Below are positions 22,325 to 34,221 of a stretch of DNA of 64,000 bases, piece by piece (the stretch's first letter is position 1; each line of letters starts with the position of its first letter). The notes under the pieces were generated by a model. It made no database searches, had not been told where the DNA came from, and worked only from the letters and a program-made list of their open reading frames with translations. The stretch is from the NCBI GenBank assembly GCA_963662175.1, contig OY759215.1, positions 31,560,066 to 31,624,065 on the forward strand, in the 5' to 3' direction. Source of the stretch: Aradus depressus (taxonomy: Eukaryota > Arthropoda > Insecta > Hemiptera > Aradidae). Both the position numbers and the translations under genes were made by a program.

Positions 22325-22448
22325 TTACAGACGTTTCAGGAAGCACTCCCATGTTTAACTTAGCTGTTCTTTGTGTTAACTATTCCTTCTGACAATCAAA
22401 ATCTTCCTTTTATAGAACATATTTATTGAATATATATACAAACATCAA

Positions 22449-22912
22449 GTAAAAAGAAGGTCGGTGAATCATTGACAATGTACTTCCCCAGAAATAATTA
22501 ATTAACTTTTCGCCCCCCTTCGACCGTTTGCACAAATATTCAATATTTGACTTACATACATAGGGGCTCCTAAATCCTCATAATACACATTTTGTGTCGA
22601 TAAATTCATTACATCGGCAGTTATTAGAATTTTTCAGTAAGCCTCCCTTCTAATTCCCCCCACCTCTTTTGTCGATTGTGCTGAAAAACAATAGGTGTCG
22701 CCGTTAGAAGGTTCTGGATTCACATATAAAATTGCATGCTGATACATTCATTCTATCGGTAGTAATCGTGTTGACAGACACCCAGCATTTCCAGATTTTT
22801 TTTTTTTGTAATCTAGAGGTCGGAAAACATGAAATTCCATTGAAAACTCCTCATCGAATTTTTGACCGATTACATAACATCCCGTATACAGCTGGGGAAG
22901 TAAAATTGCTGA
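22449..22912 (+). mobile_element. family-T element, short copy
   Basis: Left end GACAATGTACTTCCCCAG, right end CAGCTGGGGAAGTAAAAT. It holds only about two of the internal modules, plus the 3' block GGTCGGAAAACATGAAATTC. Confidence 0.8.
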
Positions 22913-23063
22913 CTTGATATTTGAGTATAGATTAAATTAATTCCTTCCCAAAGTGCCTATAAAAATGAGGCTTTCATTTCATAAAGAATTATGTCCGTAG
23001 CTCGCTGTGTAAAAGTTCATTTTTTAGGTTGAGGAACGCGGACATATTGTGGAAACTTGTAAT

Positions 23064-23175
23064 AAATGAATAAAACAAACTTATTTTTGAAATATTGTCT
23101 ATTCCACTAAAGATATATACCTATATCTTTAGTGGAATAGACAATATTTCAAAAATAAGTTTGTTTTATTCATTT
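23064..23175. repeat. perfect 54-bp palindrome
   Basis: The left arm 23064-23117 and right arm 23122-23175 are exact reverse complements, separated by TACC. The right arm resembles the single copy near 63195-63240 (GTGGAATAAACATTATTTCA), so this looks like two inverted copies of a repeat 3' end. Confidence 0.95.
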
Positions 23176-24009
23176 AGTTCATTTTTTATTAACCATTGGA
23201 ATGTGTAACATCTCAGCGTTAAAATATGTATTCCTGTATCAAGGATATTATTCATATTGCCCAAATTGTTTACTAAAATATAGTTATTTTCTTCAATGGT
23301 AGATTAACACATTTCGATAATGCTCGTATCTGTCGTTTCCAATATTTAAATAAAAATTATAAGAAAATGTTCAGCTTTCAATCTTCTGTTCCTTTCAAAA
23401 GTCACAAAAAAAATAACCGGATCGTTGCAAAAGAAAAAAGTATAAATATGATTTGTTAATTTTATTGGCTGCACCTCAATTTACGAATGAGAAGAATTCT
23501 TCCGAATTCGAATTAAGAGACTATCTTTTATTTTGAATTTCTTAGTGTCCTTACAGTTTGTCTCCCAACCAAAACGAACTGTGGGGACAAGAAAATTCAG
23601 ATATGATTTGCAAAATTGAATTTTACAATTAGAATGGGTTCTTGAGTAATTTTACTAATACCTAATATACTTAATAGATAAATAGAGATCCTAACTAGAA
23701 ATTTGACTTTCAAAATGTATTCCATAAAAATGCCTCTCATTCGATCAAACTATTACATTCACCGTTTGTTGCGTGGAATATAACACTTTTATATAGTGTA
23801 GAGATCACTTTTGCCATTATTGAAGCGAAACTAGTGAATCGGAATGAGCTCGAGATAAAAAATCAAATATGAAACACCAAGGGGAAAGACTTCAACGGAA
23901 GGAACGTGTTCGACAATTCCGTGCAAGACAAAAGCAAATACAGCAACAAGAAAGTTAACATAAAGAAATTTTTCCCATTCTCTCTTCGACCAATTTGGCT
24001 GAAAATCCA
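23176..24009. other. AT-rich non-coding DNA
   Basis: Nothing recognised. Confidence 0.5.
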
Positions 24010-24235
24010 TAGATGTTTAGCACAGAAACTTCACGATCCGCATATACAATTTGTTGATGCACTTTTAACATTGGTAGTAATAGGGTTTTTGAGCGAGACC
24101 CACCTTCCTGCTGAAAATCAATAAGTGTCATCCTCATGAAGTTCTGATCAGACATATAACATTTCGTTTCGATATGTTCATTTTATCGATAGTTATCGTG
24201 TTCAAAATACACGCATACAAATATAAATTTTTTTT
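24010..24235 (+). mobile_element. family-T fragment
   Basis: About two diverged modules (AGTAATAGGGTTTTTGAGC, then TCGATATGTTCATTTTATCG and TAGTTATCGTGTTC) without the terminal TACTTCCCC blocks. Confidence 0.55.
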
Positions 24236-25449
24236 TTTTTTAATAGTTGCTTTAGGTGACATGTAATTCTGCTCATTCTTTCAATATCATTCGCAAATAA
24301 TAGAGCTCTATTATCTTTTTCTACACTAACTCCCACAAAAACTTCAAGAGGCATTTCTACTGAAACAAAACAAAATAAATCCATAGTCAATTGATCAAGA
24401 GGAAAACAATGGCAAAAGTTACTCTTAATAATATACTTTTGTTTAAGTTTTTTTGCCGTATTCAGTTAGATTGAAGTGCTTCTAAATGTTACGGTTTTGT
24501 TTTTCTAATTAAAAAACAAATATTTTATGTTATATCAATCTTATTAAAAATCGTACATATAATATACTTTTATAGGTCCTGGTTTTATTTAAGTGTATTT
24601 GAAGATACAGAGACATCTAGTGTCGGGATACAGAGACATCTAGTGAGGAGACAGGGTACTATGATATCAATTTTTGAAGAGCCATTTGTTGCACAACACA
24701 TTTGAACAAAAAAAAAATTGTTATAAACCTGTAGGCACACAAATAGGTTATTTTGATGAAAATTAGTGTAATAGTTATCGAAATTTAACATAAAATATCT
24801 TACAGAGAAAAAAAAATACATAAAACACCAAAATAAAGTGAAAATGTGTTACTTTTCTGAGAAAAACTTAAAAAGTTTGGGGCTCTCTGTATTCGTACAA
24901 CCCAAACAAAATGTACGTCTAAGTACACTTGTTCATGTTCGAAAATACTCTTACAAGACTTGTAGGAAATAAAAAAAACAATTATGATAGGGTAATTTTT
25001 CACTAATTTTCGGTTATAGCTGCTCCATTTTTGATTTCTTTTTAGTATGTCGATAAGGTATTCTTTTACCTAATATAATTTTTTTAAACCAATATTAAAA
25101 TTTCTGTAGGTAGCAATGTTATTGGATGCTTTTTATAAAACAAATAAAGAAGTGTTGTCTTCATGTTAAAATGTGTTGTATATTCACGACCGATGATGCA
25201 TCCTCAGGCTATAACATAAATTACATTCGCATCACGTTAAACATGATAATAAATAATACATAAAAAAAGAAATATGTTAATATAGTATGAATCGTAGTGA
25301 TGCGATTGTAATTAATCTAAAAACCGGTTGTAAATACACAAACATTTTAACAGGAAGAAAATATTTTTACTTTTCCGGCTATACGAGGTAAAGGGTAAGT
25401 TATATAATAGGTTAATAATTCGACGTTGATTTTTCAATTGAATTTAATG
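24236..25449. other. AT-rich non-coding DNA
   Basis: No gene is supported. A CCGATGATGCATCCTCAGG module lies near 25190. See rejected items for an acceptor-like site at 24360. Confidence 0.4.
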
Positions 25450-25865
25450 TTTTCCGACCCCATGAAATATGTAAAACAATTTGACATGAGGACGATAACT
25501 CCTGATAGAATGAATATATCGACACATAATTTTATATTTGTGTCCAGAACCCATAAATACATTATCTAGTGATTTTCAACTAAATCTGTCAAAGGGATGG
25601 GGGGGGGGGAGGGATTAGGGCCAAAGCTTAACACAAAAACTCGAATAACTGCTGTAGTAATGAATGCGTCGACACAAAGTTTTTATATAAATTCAACAAA
25701 AAAAAAAATATAAATTCAAAGCGCTATGAGGACGACACCTTTTAATTTTCCGTGAAATTGACCGAGGGGAAGGACGGAGGGGGCCTCGATTTAAAAACCA
25801 TAGCAACTGCCGATATACTGAATGTAACAATACACAATTTGCTATAAGGATTCAGGATTTTCTGT
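25450..25865 (-). mobile_element. family-T fragment, reversed
   Basis: Reversed modules: GTTTTCCGACCCCATGAAAT, ATGAATATATCGACACA, TGAATGCGTCGACACAAAG, and pyrimidine/purine stretches (GGGATGGGGGGGGGGAG). Confidence 0.65.
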
Positions 25866-26019
25866 TTTTTTGAGATGTTTTCAAATGTATTGCTTTTTAC
25901 CTCATATATACTTTAAATTTACATACTTGATTTGAAATATCTATTTTACATGGCCCCGCACAGACTACACGAGAAAATATATAAATAAAATCACATATTT
26001 TTATTAATTATACTTATAC

Positions 26020-26025
26020 TTTATT
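26020..26025 (-). terminator. poly(A) signal of the JHBP-like gene
   Basis: AATAAA on the minus strand, 30 bp after the stop codon at 26055. Confidence 0.5.
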
Positions 26026-26054
26026 ATGTGTACAAACAATTTACCAAATTTTGA

Positions 26055-26693
26055 TCAAACAATGGAACAAAGTTTTCCCTTAAGTTCTGAAGGAGTAGTC
26101 AAGTGGTTGAGAATGTTAGTGTTGACATGTTTAGCGATGTAGCCCGAGATGAAATGGTTGAAAGTATGTTGGATGATGAACTTCACCAGAGTGTTGTCTA
26201 AATCCAGTTTTAAGTCCCGCAGCTTCACTATCTCCACACTCTCAAGTTCAGTAGTACAATGATTTGCTATACTTTTCACCACTTTCACTGTCACTTCCAG
26301 CTCGTTGGTTCTCACCTGGGCAGTCACTTGACTCACGTCCTTTGGATTAAGATCAAAAGCATAATTAAATTTCGATTTGACACCAGACCAACTAATCCTG
26401 GTTTTAACTATGTATGTTGTTTGTTCGTCTTCGAAATATTTTTCTGTTATGTCAATATCTCCAATCCGTTTGATTGTGGCTAAATTTTGAAATTCTCCTT
26501 CGGATATTATTAAAGTGAATAGTATGAAATTAAATTTCGAATTTGGAAATTCATGTGTGTTTTGGTACCGCTTGGCAAGTTTTGTGTTGATATGATCGAT
26601 GATATTGTCGACAGCTTTCCCTCTAGGTCCCTCTGATTTCGTACAATAAGCTGCACCACAAAAGAACAGAAACACCAACACTAGGGAGTGCAT
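26055..26693 (-). CDS. secreted JHBP / group-7-allergen-like protein
   Basis: An uninterrupted 212-residue protein with its own ATG. The first 17 residues (MHSLVLVFLFFCGAAYC) form a clear signal peptide. Then comes KAVDNIIDHINTKLAKRY, a long alternating beta region (FNYAFDLNPKDVSQVTAQV, ELEVTVKVVKSIAN) and an amphipathic helix (VKFIIQHTFNHFISGYI). Length, signal peptide, N-terminal DxIIDHINxKL helix and beta-rich middle fit the insect group-7 allergen/JHBP-type lipid-binding fold, which holds a hydrophobic ligand in an elongated tube. Which ligand cannot be told. There are two cysteines beyond the signal (CTTELE and the C-terminal LCSIV). It is intronless within the coding sequence, and neighbouring genes are far away. 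Confidence 0.6.
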   Translation of the reverse strand: MHSLVLVFLFFCGAAYCTKSEGPRGKAVDNIIDHINTKLAKRYQNTHEFPNSKFNFILFTLIISEGEFQNLATIKRIGDIDITEKYFEDEQTTYIVKTRISWSGVKSKFNYAFDLNPKDVSQVTAQVRTNELEVTVKVVKSIANHCTTELESVEIVKLRDLKLDLDNTLVKFIIQHTFNHFISGYIAKHVNTNILNHLTTPSELKGKLCSIV

Positions 26694-26810
26694 CTTGAGA
26701 GGACAAACTGACTACTGCTACCACCTGCTTCATATCTTTCATATTGAGATAACACAAACCCCTTCATTAAATATCTTATTAATGAAGGACCTCCATTAAG
26801 CTGAAGAGTT

Positions 26811-26818
26811 TTTATATA
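26811..26818 (-). promoter_or_regulatory. candidate TATA box
   Basis: TATATAAA on the minus strand about 120 bp before the ATG of the JHBP-like gene. It would give a 5' UTR of roughly 90 nt. AT-rich context makes chance occurrence likely. Confidence 0.3.
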
Positions 26819-27146
26819 ACTAATTCAATAAAATATTACGAAAGGTGATGAGATCATTCTTTGAAGTTTGTTTCATCACTCTACAACCGAGCAAAATTAA
26901 AATATAAATTCATGAAATTGATACTGGAAGATTCAATAATGATCAATACCAAGAAAATAGTTCAAAACTTAGTAATTCTTAATTATTCAGAAAATAAAAA
27001 TGTACATTTAGCTGACACTCCAGACCTATGAAACATTTGAGTACAATAGCAATTTTTTCTACAATTGTGTTTCACTATAAAAATGGGCTTTGTGCACCTT
27101 TAATGAGGGATTTATCAACTTTTCATCTGTAATCTTATATATATAT

Positions 27147-27388
27147 AAGCTCAGAAGAAGCTTGCGTATCTACTGAGCTCAAGATAGTCGGTTCGAAAAA
27201 CAGTCCAGGTTTTTTTATCAACTAAAAATAAAATAACTTTGAGCACGCCGTTCTTCGGGTGAGACGTTTAGAAATGGTTCCAAGCCTGTACGATGTCAGG
27301 TACTACATAACTAAACCAAGAGTGGCAATATTTAGGACTCCCGCAGTAGAGTCGGGCTCAGTAGGCGATATGACTACTGTTATGATTT
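27147..27388 (+). mobile_element. SINE-1 copy, diverged
   Basis: Keeps AGCTCAAGATAGTCGGTTCGA, the GCACGCCGTTCTTCGGGTGAG-like body, TACGATGTCAGGTAC and GTAGAGTCGGGCTCA, with several deletions. Confidence 0.8.
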
Positions 27389-27829
27389 ATATATATACCT
27401 ATATATAAATCATAATTGTTTGGTATATATATATATAACATTTTTTGTTCTTGCAAATTTTTCCCAATCTGTCGATATATGCGCGTTAGAGGGCTTTGAA
27501 TATCGGGAAAACGATTTTTTTTAAAACAGAGCCATTTTGGAAAAATTCGCAAGGAACCAAATTTGTTCATTTTTTCACTAAAAATGCGATTCCATGCTAA
27601 AAAGAATTGAAAATGACGATTTTGTGATTTTACAAGGTGCAGTTGTCGGCTTAGGAGGCGTATAGCTCAGCGGATGATGAGAAAATTGCTATGGAAGCAT
27701 ATGACAATAAAAAGTAGAGGTTTCAAGCTTTCATTTGAGACCAAGCAGACCCCTTAAGACAGCTGCAAAAAGTGGACTCAGAGGGTGGCAGATTTCACGA
27801 AGAATTACCTATTATATATATAATATATA

Positions 27830-28253
27830 TAGTGGAAGGTTATAGGCGTATTAGTACCTCAATATCTGGTCCATCCCAGCATCCACCCACGCAATCTTTG
27901 TAACTCAAAAACCACTGCAATGATTAATGAAGAATCTTTTTGAATAGATAAGTTTTATCTACCGGAAGGTTAAGGTCTATTTTTTAATCAATCCCTGGTC
28001 CATCCCAGGCATCCACTCACGCAATCTTTGTAACTCGAAAACCATTGCAACGATTAATGAGAAATCTTTTTGAATAAATTAGTTTTAGCTCCAAAGCTAG
28101 CGTTACTACAGTTGAAGGACTATAAACCTTATTCCGTATGAATAATTGAAAATTATAACATCATGAATGTACTGTCAAGGAACTGAATAGCCTTATAGGA
28201 GATATTGGGAGAAAAGTCAAAGTTCCCCGGGCAACGCCGGGTATTACTGCTGG
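27830..28253 (+). mobile_element. Helitron-like 3' part with a 130-bp duplication
   Basis: The right end has a GC hairpin (CCCGGGCAACGCCGGG), then TATTACTGCTGG followed by T. Helitrons end in a hairpin about 10 nt before CTRR, with insertion before T. Inside, two similar ~130-bp units share GCAATCTTTGTAACTC at 27891 and 28021. No Rep/helicase frame is present and the 5' end was not located. Confidence 0.45.
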
Positions 28254-28887
28254 TATATATATACGAAACAATTAATTTTTATTGATCACACTCCTTCCCC
28301 CTCCCTCTTCTCAAAATCATTTTATATTGGCATTACTGGGTATAAGAAAGTCACTCTCAGAATTAGGTTGCACAATGAATGAAAGAAAACTACTGACGCC
28401 AACACATTACCTACTTTCATTTTATACTCAGTAGTGCCAGTTTGAAATGGATTTGTGTGAGGGGAGGGAGAGGAGTGTGTTCTGTAAAACAGTGTTTCAC
28501 ATAACATATATTTTTTTTGAAATAACTTTATATTTTATTAATTTATTATAAGTTTTTATAATATGTCAACTCAAGGTTGTTTTAAGGTACTTTTTCGGGT
28601 AGAAAATGTCTTTATACGACATAGGTGCTTCCTCAGACAACTGTAGAATATTATAGAGAATTAAAACTATTTATTAGAATATTAGGTTATATAAAACATT
28701 GAAACAAGGTTGCTTCAATATAAATATATTTTCTGGTTTTATTTGCTTTTTTTTTTTTTTACAATATACTTTACACAGTCAATAAAAATAAAAAATAACA
28801 TTTATGTTTGCATTGAGACAAAATCTGAACAACCAAATAAAGCAGTATTAATTAATTAGTTTCACAATTTTCATAATATAATGTTAT
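28254..28887. other. AT-rich non-coding DNA
   Basis: Contains a reversed CTGAGGAAG module near 28617-28640. Nothing else recognised. Confidence 0.4.
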
Positions 28888-29060
28888 AAATTTAGGACAC
28901 AGTGAAATTTATGAATCGGTGTCAGGCCCTAAATTTAGGACACAGTGAAATTTATGAATCGGTGTCAGGCCCTAAATTTAGGAAACAGTGAAATGTATGA
29001 ATCGGTGTCAGGCCCTAAATTTAGGACACAGTGAAATGTATGAATCGGTGTCAGGCCCTA
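28888..29060. repeat. minisatellite, 43-bp unit, four copies
   Basis: TTTAGGACAC/TTTAGGAAAC starts at 28891, 28934, 28977 and 29020, period exactly 43 bp. The copies differ at only two or three positions. Confidence 0.95.
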
Positions 29061-29796
29061 TCTTCAGTCAGTTATAAGTTTAGTCAAATAGTACAGTTTT
29101 ATTGACTATTCTGAAACAATTTCAATCTATTGTGTTATCATACCTTTTCTAGTTTAACGAAATGGATTTATAAGTTAACTTAACTCCAATTTATATTGCT
29201 AAATTTGTTAGAAACGTTTTTAAAAGTAAACACTTTCATATGAAGATCCTTATTATTAACTTAACTTCTTAAAAAATTAAGAAAAACATATATTTTATTT
29301 TAAAATCCGTTATTTTGTTTTTGAAAAATGGTATTGAGGTATGATTCAAGTACAAGTCAAATGTTAGTTTTCAAGGTTAAACGGTTCAAAAAGTTATAAA
29401 GTTGTCATACAGGGCATACAATATATATTATATGTTTTCCCCTGTTCACTTCATATATAATTGAAATTTTAAGAGAATAATATGATGTTTTTATAAATAT
29501 TAACTTATTTTTCTAAAGTTAAATAAATTACTTTTGTCAACACATTACAATTCAACAGCGCTTAACGATTGTATAATTGTATTACTCTTACTGTACTTTC
29601 AAATTTAACATCAACTAACAAATTTTTCTATTACTGTGCCCTCCACGCTAATCCTACGAATGAGAGTGGTTGTGAAACTATTTTCTAAAGTGTTTTAACA
29701 CCTTTGCAATATAAACAGAAAACATCTAAAACACTTAACTACACTATTAAACAAATAAATAAATAAATTAATATTAAAAAAACAAAATAGAAAATT

Positions 29797-29956
29797 TCAA
29801 TTTTGGATAGAATACAGTTTTTTGATAAGATAAGGGTCGACGGTGAATGGATTGTTGCAGTCGGGGAAACTTTGTCCGAAGGTTGCCATGCAGGTTTTGG
29901 CACAAGTTGACCCCTTGAAGTAAGGCCCGAACATAACCTTGCACTGTCCACAGTTC
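29797..29956 (-). CDS. Eh: eclosion hormone, exon 2 (mature peptide)
   Basis: Encodes NCGQCKVMFGPYFKG, STCAKTCMATFGQSF and PDCNNPFTVDPYLIKKL, then a TGA stop at 29797. With the Cys of exon 1 the six cysteines have spacing C-x3-C-x2-C-x12-C-x3-C-x10-C, identical to eclosion hormones, and the CxxNCxQCKxMxGxxFxGxxCA frame is conserved. In insects this neuropeptide from brain neurons drives ecdysis behaviour through a receptor guanylyl cyclase. This one diverges after Cys5: MATFGQSFPDC replaces the usual KFKGKxIPxC, and the usual acidic SIAPFL-type end is PFTVDPYLIKKL. It may be an Eh paralogue rather than the canonical gene. The acceptor is TTCTAG. Confidence 0.85.
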
Positions 29957-31488
29957 CTAGAACACACAACAATTCTAATTATTTGAAAATATTTTAGGAA
30001 AAATATAATAAAATGGCAATTTGAAGCTTCCCGCAGACAGCTGCCTAGAAAAGCTCTATGTTGGGGATCCTCAACTTATAAAACTCTAAAAAGTTCATTT
30101 TTCACTACATCAGCCACATTATGTATTTAGACATTGTGGCTAACAGAACATTCGACCTTGGGTCTATAATAGCACTATAAAAGTCAACTTCTGAAATGTT
30201 GTGACAAAGCGAGCTTCATCTATGATGTTTTAGTTTAGTTTATGTGAAGCTAGTGTTTGCGGTTTTTGAAATAAGCCAGGTAATTTTAAGAAAGATTTAA
30301 CAGGAATTGCTTTTTATATTTCCAATCAGCTAATGCAAGTTTTATATTAAGACTATTGCCTGCTCAATGCACCTTAACAAGACCATTTTGTTAACATTTT
30401 TGAAAATGTATTTAGCTAATGGATCTGGGTTTCATTTCATAGTCTGCATCCTTACGGTGGCCCGATATGTTTCAAGGAAAATACATGACACAAATTATCA
30501 GACCATAAAATATATAGACCAAAAACAATATGAATTAATCAGACTTTGGGATAGTGTTGAGGGCGGAAATAAGAAGATTCTATACTCATTAGGGTCTGCG
30601 AGTGTTTCCTCACAAAAATAATTTTTAAAATTATCATCGACTTCCGCCCGGAGCAAGTATTGGCGGAGAGTACTTAATGATTCTCTAGCCCAGTTGGAGG
30701 CGGCTCGGCATAATTCTCGTCTACATTTTCGTATGGTCGACATTCGAACTACCTAAAATTTCGGAGTCCGATATCGATCCAAAAACCGCGACCTGATCGT
30801 CAAAATGTACATACTCATTGAACGTCAAATTTTTGTCATTTTCGGGAAGAAGTCTTTGCTACATCCTTTTTTTTTTTTTTTTTTGTACCGCTTTCCACCT
30901 CCTCGATAACTTTTATTTTTTGAGAAAGCAAAAGAGAAATATTCGTTTTTGTACGCGTCTTGATCACTTTTTGAAGATTGACAGGAAGTGGGAAAAGGAA
31001 AGAGGGGATATTCATATTGAGAGTAAAGAAAGCTATGTCGTACATTGAACATTAATGTAAATACATATTCTGTGAAAAAATCGATTTATATAGAGGGAAA
31101 TATATTTCTCCTCACCTCGAATTATAGAGAGCTCGTAGCCCGCCGAGGAAGGAAAACTTTTCAAATTAACAAGACTTGTCACACTTAGTGTATCTTAAAA
31201 CAAGTTTTTTTTTTTTTTTATCAAGAGTTTTTCTAGTTCACGTTTAGTTCGAATTTTCAAGGAATTAGAAATAACGAGGTTCCAATTAATGAGAGTCGAC
31301 TGTATGTTAATGTTTCTTTCGACTAATGTTCGTTTGGAACAGGACGACAACCTGTAGATAGCCCGTCTAATAAGTTGAAGAAACAAAACTCTTCAACATA
31401 TGGACATTAAAAACACCTAAATGTAATATTTTCTATTTATTTAAATTTCCAAATATATTTTGTATCTTGGCAGTAGGTAGATACTCAC
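29957..31488. other. intron of the eclosion hormone gene
   Basis: About 1.5 kb, no recognised element. Both strands of 30640-30750 read open for 50-80 codons, but without family motifs. Confidence 0.6.
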
Positions 31489-31559
31489 ATGATACAGACA
31501 GATACTTGTCCAGATGAGACGAGGCCGAACACGAGCGAGATGATCACTGGCCACCACAT
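31489..31559 (-). CDS. Eh: eclosion hormone, exon 1 (signal peptide)
   Basis: Acceptor TGTTGTTTCAG directly before ATG, so the 5' UTR lies in at least one upstream exon not identified here. It encodes MWWPVIISLVFGLVSSG (signal peptide) and QVSVCI, ending in phase 2 at donor GTGAGT. The split codon AT|G joins exon 2 exactly. The predicted precursor is 76 residues, a little shorter than typical eclosion hormone precursors because the N-terminal extension before the first Cys is only four residues. Confidence 0.85.
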
Positions 31560-31671
31560 CTGAAACAACACATCCAATAATATATTTATATAACTTTTGA
31601 ATAACTACATTATGGCATACATTTAAAAGAATATAAATACACATCTTAAAACAGAAATACCAATATTACAG

Positions 31672-32040
31672 ATTGAAATTGGCAATCTACTTGCCCAGAA
31701 CGAATTATTCAATTAACTTTTCATCTCTAGTCTAGGGGGATAGACGACCATTGGCGCTAATATTCAATAGTTGACTATAGGGGCTCCTAAATTCTCATAC
31801 TAAATTTTTTGTCGACAAAATTCACCCTCCCCCTTTCCTTTCAATATGAAATTTCATGTCAGTACATTCATTTTAACGGCAGTTATTAGAGTTTTTGAGT
31901 TAAAGACTCTCTCCTAATACTTTTTTTCATATTTGGAAGTTCGAGGACGGAAAACATGAAATTCCGTTGAAAACTCCACATCGAATTTTTGTCGATTTCA
32001 TAACTTCACCTATACTACGTACCGCTGGGGAAGTAAAATA
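31672..32040 (+). mobile_element. family-T element, short copy
   Basis: Left end GGCAATCTACTTGCCCAGAA, right end CGCTGGGGAAGTAAAAT, with about two modules and the GGACGGAAAACATGAAATTC block. It lies just upstream of eclosion hormone exon 1. Confidence 0.8.
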
Positions 32041-34221
32041 CATTGGCTTATATTCTAGAAATTTGATGAAATATATATCTGATATTATTTTTCTATGAAT
32101 CATATAGCATACGAAAAATATAAATGTCAATTCACAGCAGAAAACCTTGTTCTCCAATGTTATTCTCTAGGAATATATTATATTAAATATAACTATAGAG
32201 ATATAAAACCGCAAATTCATTGCCAAAAACAAATAATTACATTTCACACAAGGTTCCAAATAATGGACGCATGAACGACTGTATCCACAGCCGCTGCAGA
32301 TGACTGACTTCAAAAATGCATCAAATGTCACTAACTTGTGCAGTGGGCCTTACACAGCTCTTATGTGACATGGACACACATGTGTGTACACTATTTAATG
32401 AGACATGAAATTCAGTGAGTTGTTTGAGGCAACATTTTGACGCTGGTAGACTTGTTAACCCTGAATATGCCAACCATAGGCAGAAAGGTCAGCTAAACCG
32501 ACATTCATTAATAATGATTATTATAATTGATTATTGGAGAAGAATAAACAATATTTTTTTTCCTCCTGATGAATAAGTGTAAATTTTGATTTTGGACACT
32601 TACCTGCATCTGTATTTAGATTAGATTACATTTTATTGATAATTAGAGTTCGCAGTCTCTGAAGTGATTTGTAATATGGGACCTGTCCAATGCCCAGGGT
32701 TTAGATGAAAATATTCTTCGAAGGTACATAATTCTAAAGTAAAAATGTAAATAATCCGAATGTAACTTATGTCTCACGCTGGAAGTAAACACTTATTGAG
32801 GTGTATTGAAAAATTTAAGTAAGCTTTAAAATGATATTTTAAAAATATAAATGTGAAATAGTTCTTAGATTATTGTTGAATTAGGGAGGTTGGGAACATT
32901 GCGATAAGGGAATCTTTTAGGGAGAGTTGAAGTTGTAATAGATTTGTTTGATGTGTGTTTAAATATGTTTGATTAAATTATTAGTGTTTAATTCATTGTC
33001 ACTTTAGAATTACCTTTGAGGAACATTCTTTCTGGTTTTGTCTGGGGCATGATATAGGTTAACACAGCATCAAGGCTTTCTGGCCTTTTTCCTCGGGCGC
33101 AGATTGTACCATGACAGTCTTCTCCTGAGGCTCAAAACCTTTTCCTGTGCGTTAACCTCCTTGAACCCTTTCAATAAATAAGTAATTTATCAAAAGGCAG
33201 GCACAATCGATGTTGCGTGATGCAAATATAATGCTATTCAGGGAAATATATATATACTATCAAAATAACAATGAACCAAAAACGCAACACTTTTTATTTT
33301 CGATTTTTATTCTAGATTTAAAAAATTGAAAAATTAGAAAACCTACAAAAGTCCATTAGGTAAGTGTTAATTTTTTATTTATTATTACAAAAATTGTTTT
33401 TCTCATTTATGGAAAGATAATAATTAACTTACAACTTGAAATAGTGCATGTTATAAATAGAATAGTCTTAAAATAAATAGATTATTATATTTATACGCAT
33501 TTTTATGGGAAATGTTATCCATTAAGGGGTGGTTCCGCCGGGCCCTAAACTGATAAACCAAATTTCTGCGAAACTATTTGGAATATTTTGATGAAAATTG
33601 TCTTGCCAAGGGCAGGAAACTCCATTGATTCGGCCTAATCGACCAAATCTTTAGTAATTTTCAAAATATTTAGAAAAAATAATTTTTTGGCTATTTGGGC
33701 CTTTTTTGCTCGTCGCTTAATGATTGCAGAACCAACCAGAACATCAAACCGCAATTGTGCTTAGACTGCAAAGGAAGACTACTGAAGTAATGATGCTTTG
33801 TGATGTATTTTCTAAAGTTGATTATGAATCCGACAAGAGAATTTTGCTATCTAGATGAAGTCTAGTTTCAGTATCTAGTCAGTCAATTTCATTGTCATAT
33901 ATTTTTTTATTTGCAATTGATATTGCAAATAAAAAATCAGATCAAAGTCACTTGATGGGAAAAGCCAGCCTGCGATGGCCACATCCTGTTCAAGCGGCGA
34001 GGAGGATTGTCAGGATGGGGATGAGAGGACAGACCCTGTGTGAGAAGACTTGAATGAGAAGAACGGTTTCTGTGGATTGTTTGGAATCGTGATTGGTTTA
34101 ATTAATTGACATTGGGAATATTGATATCTCTATGTAGGATTTTATTGGTGACATAGAAAGGAGCGTTGACAATTCGTCGAATGACTTTGAACTGGAATCC
34201 TTAGATATGATACCATTGAGT
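32041..34221. other. non-coding DNA with faint repeat traces
   Basis: AT-rich. A minus-strand frame at 33060-33190 reads SWYNLRPRKKARKP; YNLRPR is common near the ends of retroelement polyproteins, but the piece is too short to assign. ATGAACCAAAAACGCAACAC at 33272 resembles a Tc1-like end. No gene is supported. Confidence 0.35.

Noticed and set aside
24202..24360. Minus-strand segment after a strong acceptor (TTTTGTTTCAG) reading EMPLEVFVGVSVEKDNRALL
   Set aside because: No donor or stop context fits, it overlaps the end of a family-T fragment, and nothing connects to it.
28888..29060. CRISPR-like array
   Set aside because: The units are directly adjacent with no unique spacers, and the DNA is eukaryotic. 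It is a minisatellite.
30498..31052. Several 70-85-codon frames on both strands in the eclosion hormone intron
   Set aside because: Low-complexity or mirrored translations with no motif or splice support.
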